Notes: generated by a model not told the origin, from the letters alone. DNA of 18,696 bases from Nanogingivalis sp963545035 (GCA_963545035.1 CAUUHU010000010.1:1-18696); one strand, 5' to 3'; shown: positions 1-8,522, numbered from the stretch's first letter. Made by a program: numbers and translations.

Positions 1-812
1 AGTTGATCGTAAAAATCGGTTAAAAGATTCGCAAGCGGTGCCTCAAAAGAAATCAAAACACGCTCATCGATATAGCTTAAATTCTTTTGTAATCCACGTT
101 TTGAAACGATTAGCTGAATTACCGCACCAACATAATCTTTTGGCACCACAATTTCACCCTTGATCCATGGCTCACGAATTTCAGAAATCCTTGTTTGATC
201 TGGTAAATCAGCTGCGCTCTTAATATCTAACTCTTCACCTGTTGTTAAAATTACATGGTAGTCGGTTGAAGGATTGGTAATTACCAAATCTAGATTATAT
301 TCTCGTTCCAAACGCTCACGAACAATATCCATATGAAGAAGCCCAAGAAAACCAATTCGTATACCAAATCCCAAAACTGGCGAATTTTCTGGTTCAAATT
401 GCAATGCAGAATCGCTTAAACTTAGTTTTTCAACCGCATCTTTTAAATCTTGATAATCTTCATTCGAAACTGGGAAAAATCCCGCATAAACAAACGGCTG
501 AACGTTCTGGTATCCTGGCAATGGTTCATTAGCGGGATTTTTCGAAAGTGTTACCGTATCACCAACTTTCGCCTCACGCGTAGTTTTCAAGTTTGTTACG
601 ATGTAGCCAATTTCGCCCGCCCCCATTTTATCGTACGGTGTCATTTTTGGCTGAAGCTTACCGATCTCAAGTGCTAGCCCGCTTGAATCGGTTGCCATCA
701 TTTTAATTTCATCACCTTTTTTCAATTCACCAGAAAAAATCCGGACATACAAAATTACACCGCGATAATCATCATAATAACTGTCAAAAATCAAAGCTTT
801 TAGTGGTTTCAT
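1..812 (-). CDS. lepA: Elongation factor 4 (LepA), C-terminal part, runs off left edge
   Basis: This is the second half of LepA, the ribosome back-translocating GTPase. Translated from the ATG at 812 it begins MKPLKALIFDSYYDDYRGVI, the hallmark start of LepA domain II. It continues through the LepA-specific stretch around GFGIRIGFLGLLHMDIVRER and reaches the domain IV region (SFEAPLANLLTDFYD) at the window edge. About 110 C-terminal residues lie outside the window. The ATG overlaps the stop of the GTPase-domain ORF by one base (TAATG). An AAGGAG sits six bases before the ATG, so separate, coupled translation is possible. Reading back in this frame gives P-K-G-D-L-M-K-P, the usual LepA linker, so I infer that one continuous gene lost a base near 822-824. 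It may be a sequencing error, a recent mutation, or a truly split protein. Confidence 0.88.
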   Translation of the reverse strand, partial: MKPLKALIFDSYYDDYRGVILYVRIFSGELKKGDEIKMMATDSSGLALEIGKLQPKMTPYDKMGAGEIGYIVTNLKTTREAKVGDTVTLSKNPANEPLPGYQNVQPFVYAGFFPVSNEDYQDLKDAVEKLSLSDSALQFEPENSPVLGFGIRIGFLGLLHMDIVRERLEREYNLDLVITNPSTDYHVILTTGEELDIKSAADLPDQTRISEIREPWIKGEIVVPKDYVGAVIQLIVSKRGLQKNLSYIDERVLISFEAPLANLLTDFYDQ

Positions 813-1363
813 TAAATCTCCTTTGGTGATGGTATTTTTTCAATCACGGCGTTCAAGACTTCTTCAACACCCATTCCCGTTTTAGCTGAAATATGTAAAA
901 TCTCACTTTCATCACACCCTAAAAGATTAATAACTTCTTTCGAAACTCGCGGAATATCTGCAGCCGGTAGGTCAATTTTATTCAATACAGGAATAATTTT
1001 CAAATCAGCCGCCATTGCAAGATAAACATTCGCTAATGTTTGAGCTTGAATTCCTTGTGAAGCATCCACAACCAAAATTGCACCCTCACAAGCCTGAAGT
1101 GAGCGTGAAACTTCATAAGAAAAATCCACGTGCCCCGGGGTGTCAATTAAATTCAACTCAACACCTTTCCAATTCATTGTTACTGGCGCAAGCTTGATTG
1201 TAATTCCTTTTTCCCGTTCCAACTCCATTGAATCCAAAAGTTGCGATTTCATATCACGTTTTTGAACTGTACCTGTAATTTCCATCATTCGATCAGCTAA
1301 GGTTGACTTACCGTGATCAATATGTGCAATAATACAAAAATTCCTAATATTTTTTAAATCCAT
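812..1363 (-). CDS. lepA: Elongation factor 4 (LepA), N-terminal GTPase domain only
   Basis: This 183-residue ORF holds the whole translational-GTPase domain of LepA and nothing else. All G motifs are present: AHIDHGKST (13-21), EKGITI with the switch threonine (51-56), DTPGH (74-78), NKID (128-131) and SAKTG (159-163). It stops right after the domain (IPSPKEI, then TAA), whereas family members run on for about 400 residues. The rest lies in another frame from 812 (see that entry). The start is the ATG at 1363, 11 bases after an extended -10 (TGTTAAAAT, 1383-1375), giving at most a very short leader. It follows murJ with a 42-base gap and may also be read through from the ftsH-murJ transcript. 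The family assignment is firm. Whether the GTPase piece works alone is unknown. Confidence 0.93.
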   Translation of the reverse strand: MDLKNIRNFCIIAHIDHGKSTLADRMMEITGTVQKRDMKSQLLDSMELEREKGITIKLAPVTMNWKGVELNLIDTPGHVDFSYEVSRSLQACEGAILVVDASQGIQAQTLANVYLAMAADLKIIPVLNKIDLPAADIPRVSKEVINLLGCDESEILHISAKTGMGVEEVLNAVIEKIPSPKEI

Positions 1364-1374
1364 AAACTTTCAAT

Positions 1375-1383
1375 ATTTTAACA
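1375..1383 (-). promoter_or_regulatory. Extended -10 element before lepA
   Basis: The - strand reads TGTTAAAAT, an extended -10, with 11 bases between it and the lepA ATG at 1363. A start about seven bases after the -10 would leave only a few leader bases. No -35 was identified. Confidence 0.5.
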
Positions 1384-1405
1384 TATTTATAATAGTTGGG
1401 CAAAT

Positions 1406-3037
1406 TTATTTAACCTTGATCTGCACAAAGAATACCCTCTTAACTTGCGCAATTATTGGCTCGGCTTCCTTAAGTTTTAATAATTTTGCGGCTAAAACAT
1501 AGACAGCAGAACTCACAGTTCCAATGAATACGAATTTAGGGAATATCGAGAAGAATCGTAAATCCGAACCTAAAAGAGGCATTTTTGCAACCAAAAGATA
1601 ACATACAAAACCAGAAAAAGCACTTGCAATAAACATTCTCCCAACCCCTAAAACAAATTGCGCATCAAAAAGTCCATCAATTCTTTTGCGCATCAAAAAT
1701 AGCAAAATTGCGATTTCAAGAACTGCGCCAATTGCTTGAGCCCATGCTAATCCATAAGCACCAAATTTAAAAATTAAACTGAAAACTATCGCTAAAATAA
1801 TATTTAAACCAATCGCAACTAATGAGATATAAAATGGCGTTTTCGTATCTTCCATTGCATAAAAACTCCTTGCTGCAATATGGTAAATCGAACGCGCAAA
1901 AATCGAAATAACAAGAACCCCTAAAAGTCCAGCGATTAAATCATCGCCACCATTTTTAATAAAACTCACAATGTAGCCACGCAAAAAGAAGAACAAAACC
2001 GAAACTGGTAAAGCCAAGAAAATAATCATTCTAAGAGCGGCTTGCAAATCTTTTCGAAAGAGGTCTTTTCGCCCAATTGCTAATCTTTCAGTTAAATTTG
2101 GGAAAAATGCTGTAGAAATTGCAACGCCGATTAGATTTACCGGCATCATCTGGAGAGTTAAGCTCTGTGAATACGCGCGCACCGTTCCTGAACCCATTCG
2201 GCTGGCCATATTAGTCTCGACAATTGAGTTAACATAATCCAAACCTTGATCCATCGAGCGTGTAGGCAATAATTTCATAACTTGTTGAAAGCCTTTATTC
2301 CGCCAAAAAATTCTAAATTGATATTTGAAATCAACGCCAATTAACCCAATTGCCGCAATCAAAAGCTGAAGAACTGACCCAAAAGCCACACCAATTGCAA
2401 CACCCATGATTCCACCTTCGAAAACCTGAACACCAAAAATATCTATACCATTTGTAAAGAATACTGTTCCAATAATGATACCAATATTATAAATTGCTGG
2501 TGCAAGAGCCGAAAAAGTAAACCTTCCTATAGCTTGTTGAATACTTGTAAGTACTGTTGCAATAGCAAAAAGAAAAGGATTGATCGCAATCACACGCATC
2601 ATCGAAATTGCCAAAGATCGTGAAGATTCACTCAATCCTGGCCCAACGATATATTTAACTAGTGGCTCAGCAAAAATAATAATTAAAATCGAAGTTACAA
2701 GTGTTAGTAGGGCTAGTAAATTAAGAATGCTTGTGCTTAACTCCCATGCTGATTTTTTATTTCGATTAGCCATTCGCTGATTAAATACAGGAATAAATGT
2801 AACACTTAAAGCGCCTGAAACCAAAATAAAAAACATAAAATCAGGAATTGTAAATGCAACTGTATAGGCATCGATTCCATCAGGGTAAGAATCTAAATAA
2901 TACGAATTCAATAACCTATCACGCAAAAAGCCTAACAAGCTCGACAAAAGAGTCGAGCTCGCAAGAATAATTGCCGCAAATTTAACTGTTAATCGCGAAT
3001 TTGCTTTCGAAACAATAGATCGAACTTTAGATTTCAT
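1406..3037 (-). CDS. murJ: Lipid II flippase MurJ (MviN family)
   Basis: The 543-residue protein is almost entirely hydrophobic helices, consistent with the 14-helix MurJ/MviN fold that flips lipid II across the membrane for peptidoglycan synthesis. The N-terminal LLGFLRDRLL (about 34-43) matches the family's conserved arginine-bearing first helix region. PDFMFFILVSGALSVTFIPVF (about 75-95) and the MMPVNLIGVAISTAFFPNL stretch in mid-protein are also typical. Length is close to family norms. The ATG lies two bases after the ftsH stop without a clear Shine-Dalgarno site, so it is probably translated by coupling with ftsH. It implies that the cell builds its own wall. Flippase activity is known for the family and is inferred here. 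Confidence 0.93.
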   Translation of the reverse strand: MKSKVRSIVSKANSRLTVKFAAIILASSTLLSSLLGFLRDRLLNSYYLDSYPDGIDAYTVAFTIPDFMFFILVSGALSVTFIPVFNQRMANRNKKSAWELSTSILNLLALLTLVTSILIIIFAEPLVKYIVGPGLSESSRSLAISMMRVIAINPFLFAIATVLTSIQQAIGRFTFSALAPAIYNIGIIIGTVFFTNGIDIFGVQVFEGGIMGVAIGVAFGSVLQLLIAAIGLIGVDFKYQFRIFWRNKGFQQVMKLLPTRSMDQGLDYVNSIVETNMASRMGSGTVRAYSQSLTLQMMPVNLIGVAISTAFFPNLTERLAIGRKDLFRKDLQAALRMIIFLALPVSVLFFFLRGYIVSFIKNGGDDLIAGLLGVLVISIFARSIYHIAARSFYAMEDTKTPFYISLVAIGLNIILAIVFSLIFKFGAYGLAWAQAIGAVLEIAILLFLMRKRIDGLFDAQFVLGVGRMFIASAFSGFVCYLLVAKMPLLGSDLRFFSIFPKFVFIGTVSSAVYVLAAKLLKLKEAEPIIAQVKRVFFVQIKVK

Positions 3038-3039
3038 AA

Positions 3040-4896
3040 TTAATCGTGAAGTTTTGCTTCCTTAGGCAATTTAGCATCTTTCAAAATTTCTGCAACCTCT
3101 TTTTCATCTAGAGTTTCTTTCTCAAGAAGAGCATCAGTTAAAGCTTTAAGTGGTTTTTTATTTGCCTTAAGAACAGCTGCAGCGCGTTCAACAGCTTCTT
3201 TAATTAGTTTAGCGATTTCAGCATCAATTTTCTCTGCTGTTTTTTCAGAATATGGTCGTTCACGAGTCATCTTATCGAAGAACATTCCTGAATTTTCCTC
3301 ATGAAATACTTGGTCAAGTAGGTCTTTACCCATACCAAATTCAATAACCATATTGCGTGCGATATCTGTTGCATTTCGAAGATCGCTTGAAGCACCTGTC
3401 GAAATTCCAGCCTCGCCATAAATCAACATTTCAGCCTGGCGTCCGCCCATTGCGCGCGCCAAAATATCTTTATATTCGAAAATATTTGTATAGCTTCGAT
3501 CTTCTGGCGGCAAGAACCATGTTACACCACCAGTTCCACCACGTGGAATAATTGTAACCTTATGAACTGGGTCTGAATCTGGCAAAACATGTCCAACAAC
3601 AGCGTGACCAGCTTCATGCCAAGCAGTAGTTTCGCGTTCTAAATCGCTCATCACTTTTGATTTTCGTTCTGGGCCGATGGCTACTTTTTCGAAAGCCTCT
3701 GTAAGGTCATCATTGGTGATAACATCCCGATTATTTCGAGCCGCCAAAATAGCCGCTTCATTCGCGATGTTTGCAAGATCAGCACCAGCAGAACCAGCTG
3801 TCTTTTTAGCGAGCGCATTTAAATCTACTGAATCATCAACTTTTTTATTTTTAAAGTGAACTTTCAAAATTGCCAAACGATCTTTTCTCTCAGGAAGAGC
3901 GATTTCAACACGACGATCAAATCGACCAGGTCGCAAAAGTGCCGGATCAAGAACGTCAGCGCGGTTTGTCGCTGCAAGAACAATAACGCCAGTGTCTTTT
4001 TCGAAACCATCCATTTCAACCAGAATTTGGTTCAAAGTCTGTTCGCGCTCATCATGACCACCACCCATTCCTGAACCACGTTTTCGACCAACAGCATCAA
4101 TTTCATCAATAAAGATAATTGCAGGCGCATTCTTTTTAGCCTTCGAAAACAGATCTCGAACACGTGAAGCACCAACACCAACAAACATTTCCATAAATTC
4201 TGAACCAGAAATCGAGAAGAAAGGAACTTTAGCTTCACCAGCAACCGCACGAGCAAGCATTGTCTTACCAGTTCCTGGATTTCCGACCATCAAAACACCA
4301 CTTGGGATTTTCGCACCCATTTTTTGGTATTTTTTAGGATCTTTTAAGAAATCAACAACTTCATATAAATCTTGTTTCGCATTCTCATTTCCGGCAACAT
4401 CTTCAAATTTAATTTTTTTCTTGTCATCGCCGTAAATTTTTGCTCGAGATTTTCCAAAATTCATTGCTTGCGAATTCTGGCCATTTGCCGAACGCATCAT
4501 TAGCATTAATAGAGCCACAATCGCAATAACCGGAACGATCATGATTGCCAAATTCCATAGAATCTCCGAAGTATTATCTGCTGGGAGAACATTAACAATA
4601 GTTCTTCCTTTTTCAAGACCCTGCTCATAGATTGTACCAGCTTCTTTTACAGATTTTTCAGTTGGTTTTTTCTCGCCTTTTTTAGTAACTTTTACATCAT
4701 TTCCTTGAATTTCAATTTTCGAAATTTCGCCCCTATTAGCACGAGCAATCACATCTGAAATCGGAACATTTTTCAATCCAGCCGAGAAAAAATTCTGACT
4801 AGACCAAAATATACCTAAAATAATCGCGATAACAATCGCCCAAAAAAAAGTGTTTCCCGCCCGTTTCGCAAAATTATTCTTCTTATTATCTTTCAT
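3040..4896 (-). CDS. ftsH: ATP-dependent zinc metalloprotease FtsH
   Basis: FtsH is a membrane-anchored AAA+ protease that degrades misfolded and regulatory membrane proteins. Numbered from the upstream TTG at 4917 (625 residues), it shows two transmembrane segments (24-38 and 121-141), Walker A GNPGTGKT (212-219), Walker B IIFIDE (267-272), the second region of homology ending RPGRFDRRV (329-337), the zinc site HEAGH (434-438) and the third ligand Asp in SSDL (512). I choose the ATG at 4896 (618 residues) because AAGGA lies four bases upstream and inside the predicted transcript. An ATG at 4911 or the TTG at 4917 are alternatives. The usual FtsH P-loop is GPPGTGKT, and the Asn here is at a tolerated position. 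The tilS-ftsH order is widely conserved, and murJ follows two bases later. Confidence 0.95.
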   Translation of the reverse strand: MKDNKKNNFAKRAGNTFFWAIVIAIILGIFWSSQNFFSAGLKNVPISDVIARANRGEISKIEIQGNDVKVTKKGEKKPTEKSVKEAGTIYEQGLEKGRTIVNVLPADNTSEILWNLAIMIVPVIAIVALLMLMMRSANGQNSQAMNFGKSRAKIYGDDKKKIKFEDVAGNENAKQDLYEVVDFLKDPKKYQKMGAKIPSGVLMVGNPGTGKTMLARAVAGEAKVPFFSISGSEFMEMFVGVGASRVRDLFSKAKKNAPAIIFIDEIDAVGRKRGSGMGGGHDEREQTLNQILVEMDGFEKDTGVIVLAATNRADVLDPALLRPGRFDRRVEIALPERKDRLAILKVHFKNKKVDDSVDLNALAKKTAGSAGADLANIANEAAILAARNNRDVITNDDLTEAFEKVAIGPERKSKVMSDLERETTAWHEAGHAVVGHVLPDSDPVHKVTIIPRGGTGGVTWFLPPEDRSYTNIFEYKDILARAMGGRQAEMLIYGEAGISTGASSDLRNATDIARNMVIEFGMGKDLLDQVFHEENSGMFFDKMTRERPYSEKTAEKIDAEIAKLIKEAVERAAAVLKANKKPLKALTDALLEKETLDEKEVAEILKDAKLPKEAKLHD

Positions 4897-4925
4897 TCTG
4901 TCCTTTCTCATATTCAACTCTTTCT

Positions 4926-4954
4926 ATTTTAGCAAATTTTTACAGCATTTTCAA
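4926..4954 (-). promoter_or_regulatory. Sigma70-type promoter of ftsH
   Basis: The - strand has TTGAAA (4954-4949), a 17-base spacer and TAAAAT (4931-4926) preceded by TGC, an extended -10. The predicted transcription start near 4919 puts the TTG at 4917 at the very 5' end and leaves a leader with AAGGA for the ATG at 4896. It separates ftsH-murJ expression from tilS. Confidence 0.7.
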
Positions 4955-4978
4955 ATGAAATGATTTTCCCATTTCACT

Positions 4979-5854
4979 TTAAAAGAATTCAAACTCATCT
5001 CTATAAAACCTAACTTCTCGCCCACTTAAAATTTGAGTTTTTGAGCCATTTTTAAAAGTTCGAATCGCTTGCAAAAAATCCGCAATTTGTTTCGAAAGTG
5101 GAATTTTGCCAGATTGAATTCGCATAATCTCGCGCAAAACTTCCACACAAACTTCATCAGGGTTATTTCGAAAAAAATTTCGCTCAAATTTTCTCCCATT
5201 ACCAATTTTCGACAAAATCTCTTTAGCTATTCCTTCAATTTCACGCTTAATTTTAATCTGCTCTTGCCAAATTTCAAAGATTTTATTCAAATCTTCTTCA
5301 CTAAAATTTACTTTTTTGCGGATTCGATTGCGCGCATATTTCTCGCTCGAATTTGTTGAATCTTCGCGCCATTCTAAACTTTTTTCTTGCGCTTTTTTAA
5401 GAATTTCCGCTTTCGAAAACTTTAAAAATGGCCGTTTAATATTCGGCGAGTCAAAACATGCGATCGCTCGCCAACCTCCGCCACGATTTAAATTCATCAC
5501 AAAAGTTTCAGCTAAATCATTCTTGTGGTGTGCTGTAAAAATTTCAGCATTTTCTCTTTTAGCGAGTGCTCTTAAAAAATCGTATCTTGCTTTTCTTGCT
5601 TTTTCTTCGCTAGCATTTTCTCCAAGAAAACCTCTTTCAAACTCAAATTGCAAGTTATTTTTATGCGCAAATTTTTGCACAAATTCAAAATCTTGCATAC
5701 TTTCTTCGCCGCGAATTCCATGTTCAAAATGCGCAATTATTAAATTATCTTCAACCCATTTCAAGCCATTCTTCTGTTTAAAAAAATCAATCAAAAAATC
5801 CGCCAAAACAATCGAATCAACCCCGCCAGAAACCGCCACAAGAATTTTTTTCAT
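4979..5854 (-). CDS. tilS: tRNA(Ile)-lysidine synthase TilS (short form)
   Basis: TilS attaches lysine to the wobble cytidine of the CAU-anticodon isoleucine tRNA so that it reads AUA. The PP-loop SGGVDS is at residues 9-14. Further family motifs are HFEHGIRGEES, FTAHHKNDLAETFVMNLNRGGG, and LEWREDSTNSSEKYARNRIR, which matches the conserved EDxSN...RNxIR stretch. At 291 residues it holds the N-terminal catalytic domain and a short helical tail. It lacks the extra C-terminal domains of the 430-470 residue enzymes of E. coli and Bacillus, so it resembles the minimal type known from Aquifex. It is divergent from the PilB-like gene and upstream of ftsH (82-base gap to the chosen ftsH start). The ATG follows an extended -10 by six bases, suggesting a leaderless mRNA. 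Confidence 0.92.
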   Translation of the reverse strand: MKKILVAVSGGVDSIVLADFLIDFFKQKNGLKWVEDNLIIAHFEHGIRGEESMQDFEFVQKFAHKNNLQFEFERGFLGENASEEKARKARYDFLRALAKRENAEIFTAHHKNDLAETFVMNLNRGGGWRAIACFDSPNIKRPFLKFSKAEILKKAQEKSLEWREDSTNSSEKYARNRIRKKVNFSEEDLNKIFEIWQEQIKIKREIEGIAKEILSKIGNGRKFERNFFRNNPDEVCVEVLREIMRIQSGKIPLSKQIADFLQAIRTFKNGSKTQILSGREVRFYRDEFEFF

Positions 5855-5860
5855 ATACTT

Positions 5861-5869
5861 ATTCTACCA
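5861..5869 (-). promoter_or_regulatory. Extended -10 of leaderless tilS
   Basis: The - strand reads TGGTAGAAT, six bases before the tilS ATG. Transcription should begin at or next to the A of ATG. No Shine-Dalgarno site is present. Confidence 0.6.
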
Positions 5870-5892
5870 TACTTGCGTTTTGAAATCGATTA

Positions 5893-5901
5893 TGCTAAAA
5901 T
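5893..5901 (+). promoter_or_regulatory. Extended -10 of leaderless PilB-like gene
   Basis: TGCTAAAAT lies seven bases before the ATG at 5909. It is back to back with the tilS element within a 54-base divergent gap, and no Shine-Dalgarno site intervenes. Confidence 0.6.
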
Positions 5902-5908
5902 TTAGATA

Positions 5909-7183
5909 ATGGAAAATGGTGGGAAAAATTCGAAAATTAAAGAAGTAAAATTCGAAAAAACGATAAAATTTACGACTGAAAGCATTATTGAGAATGCTCT
6001 AAATTTACACGCAACCGATGTTCATATCGAGCCTCGTGAAAATTCAGTTTTGGTGCGTTTTCGAATCGGTGGCGTTCTAAAAAATATGAGCGAGCTTCCA
6101 AAAAAAGATTTACCAAAAATAACTAAATATTTCAAATATTTAGCCGGTCTTAATTTTAGCGAGAAGACTTTTCCACAATCATCAACGATTCATTACGGAG
6201 AAGCACGAATTCGGATTTCGACAACGCCAGTTTTTTTGGGCGAAAAAATCACTCTTCGCTTAATGCGCGCGCGAAAACACGTTCGAAAACTTAACGAAAT
6301 TGGACTTTGGGGTGAAAATCTTCGTGCCGTAGAGCAAATTCTTCGCCAACCACGAGGTATAGTTTTTACTGTTGGCGATGGAAGCAATACAACAAATTTT
6401 TCAATTTTAAACGAGTTAAATTCATCTGAAAAAAATATTGTAACGATTGAAAAAACGATTGAAAAAACAATCTCCGGAATCAACCAAACTGAAATCAACC
6501 CTAAAATTGGCTTAGGCTATTTCGAAATGACTAAATCTGCCCTAAGTCAGAATCCTGATATTCTGTATATCGACAATCTAAACGACAAAAAAACAGCTGA
6601 GCTTATTTTTGATTCTGCGATGCGTGGAAAATTCATCATCGCCAGCGTTCCTGTTCGTAAAACTAGTGAAGTTATTCCATTCCTAAACCATCTTGGAATT
6701 GAACCATTTCTAGTTATTGCGAATGTTCTTGGAATTATTTCACAAACACTAATGCGAACCATTTCTAAAAAATCTATCGTTAATGTAAAAATCGCAAAAG
6801 AAGAGTCTTCATTAATCTTTCAAGAGTTTAATATCTCTCCGCTTCGAATTCACCAACTCGAAAAAGATTTCAAAAATGAGAAACACCCGAAGAACAGCCT
6901 TGCGACATCATCAAATTCAATCATTAATCTCCCATCAATCAAAAAAGATATCTCGCCCGAGATTGCATTCTCTGGAACAACTGGAATTTTTGAAGTTCTA
7001 AGTTTGCTTGAAGGTAAAATTTCGAAAGAAATTAAAGAATTAATCCCCGTAAACCCAAGTTCTATTGAGATTGAAGAGATTCTCTCTGTAAACAATTTTG
7101 TTAACTTACGAACTGATGGCCTTCTAAAGGTTCTTCAAAAAGAAACCGTTTTATCTGAATTAATGCGTAGAACTGGATTTTAA
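5909..7183 (+). CDS. PilB/GspE-like protein with lost ATPase motifs
   Basis: The 424-residue protein keeps the fold signature of type II secretion/type IV pilus assembly ATPases. These are the N2-domain motif ATDVHIEP (35-42), FRIGGVL, and the C-terminal LGIEPFLVIANVLGIISQTLMR (262-283), which matches the family's MGIEPFL...AQRLxR. Every catalytic motif is altered. The P-loop position reads GDGSNTT (156-162) without the lysine. The Asp box IVTIEDPVE has become IVTIEKTIE (177-185). The Walker B region reads NPDILYIDNLND (215-226) without the glutamate. The His-box histidine is gone (GKFIIASVP, 240-248), and the CxxC zinc motif is absent. I infer a catalytically dead paralogue, perhaps a structural or regulatory partner of an active PilB elsewhere. 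The reading frame is intact, so it is not decaying. It is not assigned a gene symbol. Confidence 0.8.
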   Translation: MENGGKNSKIKEVKFEKTIKFTTESIIENALNLHATDVHIEPRENSVLVRFRIGGVLKNMSELPKKDLPKITKYFKYLAGLNFSEKTFPQSSTIHYGEARIRISTTPVFLGEKITLRLMRARKHVRKLNEIGLWGENLRAVEQILRQPRGIVFTVGDGSNTTNFSILNELNSSEKNIVTIEKTIEKTISGINQTEINPKIGLGYFEMTKSALSQNPDILYIDNLNDKKTAELIFDSAMRGKFIIASVPVRKTSEVIPFLNHLGIEPFLVIANVLGIISQTLMRTISKKSIVNVKIAKEESSLIFQEFNISPLRIHQLEKDFKNEKHPKNSLATSSNSIINLPSIKKDISPEIAFSGTTGIFEVLSLLEGKISKEIKELIPVNPSSIEIEEILSVNNFVNLRTDGLLKVLQKETVLSELMRRTGF

Positions 7184-7193
7184 CTAATAAATC

Positions 7194-7202
7194 TGCTAAA
7201 AT
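7194..7202 (+). promoter_or_regulatory. Extended -10 of leaderless PRC-barrel gene
   Basis: TGCTAAAAT lies in the 27-base gap after the PilB-like gene and eight bases before the ATG at 7211. The downstream gene can therefore be transcribed on its own. Confidence 0.55.
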
Positions 7203-7210
7203 TATAAATT

Positions 7211-7768
7211 ATGTTAATCCTAGCCTCGAATCTATCTAACACCCCTGTAATGAGCCTACAAACCGGCTCTCAGCTCGCAAGAACAGGTAGAGCAGTTATC
7301 GACCCTTCTAATCTTCAAATTTTAGCTTATGAGCTAAAAGCAAACACCTTTTTAAACCAAGAAATGTTGATCCGCATCGCTGATATTCGCGAACTCTCAA
7401 GAGTTGGCTTTATTGTTGATTCTGGTGAGGATTTTATCCTACCAAACGATGTGTTTAAAATTAAAGAAATTCTTGATTTAAATTTTAACCTCTTAAATTT
7501 AAGGGTGGAAGATGAAAAGAAACGTAAAATTGGCAAGATTGTTGATTATACAATCAGCCTTTCGAATTTCTCCGTTCAGCAATTAATTGTTAAACGCCCG
7601 TTTATGAAATCTTTTAGTGATCCAACGCTCACAATTCACCGTTCGCAAATTGTTGAAATTAACGATAATAAAATTGTAATCCGTAACGAAGAAGAGTCTA
7701 TTCCACGAAAAAGTGCCGAAAAAACCGAGAATTTTGTCCCAAATTATGTTAATCCATTTCGAGATTAA
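7211..7768 (+). CDS. Tandem PRC-barrel domain protein
   Basis: The 185-residue soluble protein appears to hold two PRC-barrel-like modules, roughly residues 10-80 and 92-158. The second contains the typical pattern VEDEKKRKIGKIVDYTIS followed by a strand-rich stretch ending SQIVEINDNKIVIRNE. The C-terminal 25 residues look disordered. PRC barrels are small beta-barrels seen in RimM and in photosynthetic reaction centre H subunits, where they bind RNA-protein or membrane complexes. The role here is unknown. It sits 27 bases after the PilB-like pseudoenzyme with its own -10 element, and its stop overlaps the convergent recX stop across a shared TTAA. No signal peptide or membrane helix is seen. 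Confidence 0.7.
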   Translation: MLILASNLSNTPVMSLQTGSQLARTGRAVIDPSNLQILAYELKANTFLNQEMLIRIADIRELSRVGFIVDSGEDFILPNDVFKIKEILDLNFNLLNLRVEDEKKRKIGKIVDYTISLSNFSVQQLIVKRPFMKSFSDPTLTIHRSQIVEINDNKIVIRNEEESIPRKSAEKTENFVPNYVNPFRD

Positions 7769-8508
7769 AATTCATCTCTGGAAAGTGCTTTCTTAATTTC
7801 ATCATATGAAAATCCTTGTCGTGCTAAATATGCGACAAGTTTTTTTTCGTCAGCGTATTTTTTAGCCTTTTTTGCAATTATTTTTTGGATTTCCTCCGAA
7901 TCATTACGCTTTGAATTTTCTAAAATTTGCTCGATAATTTCGCTTGAAACACCTTTCGAAAATAATTCAGATTTTAATTTTTTAATCGAACTTCCTTTTC
8001 TTTGGTTTCGATTTTCAATCCAAAATTTTGTAAATTTAAAATCATCAACATAGCCTTTTTCAATCAATCTTCGCAAAGCCTGTTCTGCCGAAACTATCGA
8101 AACTCCTTTTTTCTCATAAAATTCACCCGTTTTTTTATTTCGAAGTTTTCGATTTAACGTTTTTTTCCACAAATAATCACGAACTTCCTTTTCAGAATGT
8201 GGCCGCATCAAGCAATAGTTAAGCCCAAGAGCGTATAATTTTCCAAATTCACTCTGTTGTTCAAGATTCAAAATTTCATCTTCTGAAAATTTTGCACCAA
8301 TTTTAACATTCAATTGAGTTAATTGAAAAATATCCAAAGAAAATCGATATTTTCCATTTACAAAAATATTAGCACGGTTCGGATTTTTAACTGCTTGTTT
8401 TATATCTGTAATCGTGAAATAGCCATCTTTAAAAATGTCTTCTTTTCGAAAACTCTTTTTTGCAACCTTTTCTTTAAAATCATTTTGATCGAAAATATCT
8501 AAAGCCAT
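7765..8508 (-). CDS. recX: Regulatory protein RecX
   Basis: RecX binds RecA filaments and limits their growth. The 247-residue protein has an N-terminal strand segment (ITDIKQAVKNPNRANIFVNG and KYRFSLDIFQLTQL), followed by the three-helix repeats of the family. These include YCLMRPHSEKEVRDYL, RRLIEKGYVDDFKFTKFWIENR, and IKKLKSELFSKGVSSEIIEQIL, with the last repeat near YLARQGFSYDEIKKAL. The extra N-terminal strands and the basic linker (RKLRNKKTGEFYEKK) resemble the longer Gram-positive type. It follows recA by 42 bases with a hairpin in the gap, a common arrangement that keeps RecX below RecA. No good Shine-Dalgarno site precedes the ATG. Confidence 0.9.
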   Translation of the reverse strand: MALDIFDQNDFKEKVAKKSFRKEDIFKDGYFTITDIKQAVKNPNRANIFVNGKYRFSLDIFQLTQLNVKIGAKFSEDEILNLEQQSEFGKLYALGLNYCLMRPHSEKEVRDYLWKKTLNRKLRNKKTGEFYEKKGVSIVSAEQALRRLIEKGYVDDFKFTKFWIENRNQRKGSSIKKLKSELFSKGVSSEIIEQILENSKRNDSEEIQKIIAKKAKKYADEKKLVAYLARQGFSYDEIKKALSRDEF

Positions 8509-8522
8509 AATTTAAAAGTAAA

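Noticed and set aside
806..832. Programmed -1 frameshift in lepA
   Set aside because: No heptameric slippery site is present; only a weak A-AAG slip is possible. A base loss or sequencing error explains the data more simply.
4032..4256. 74-codon - strand frame inside ftsH
   Set aside because: It overlaps the FtsH AAA+ core in another frame, including the Walker B region, and has no motif of its own.
5316..5909. 197-codon open frame on the + strand opposite tilS
   Set aside because: It is fully antisense to a clear tilS with catalytic motifs, and its product is a low-complexity Ser/Phe/Lys-rich sequence typical of shadow frames.
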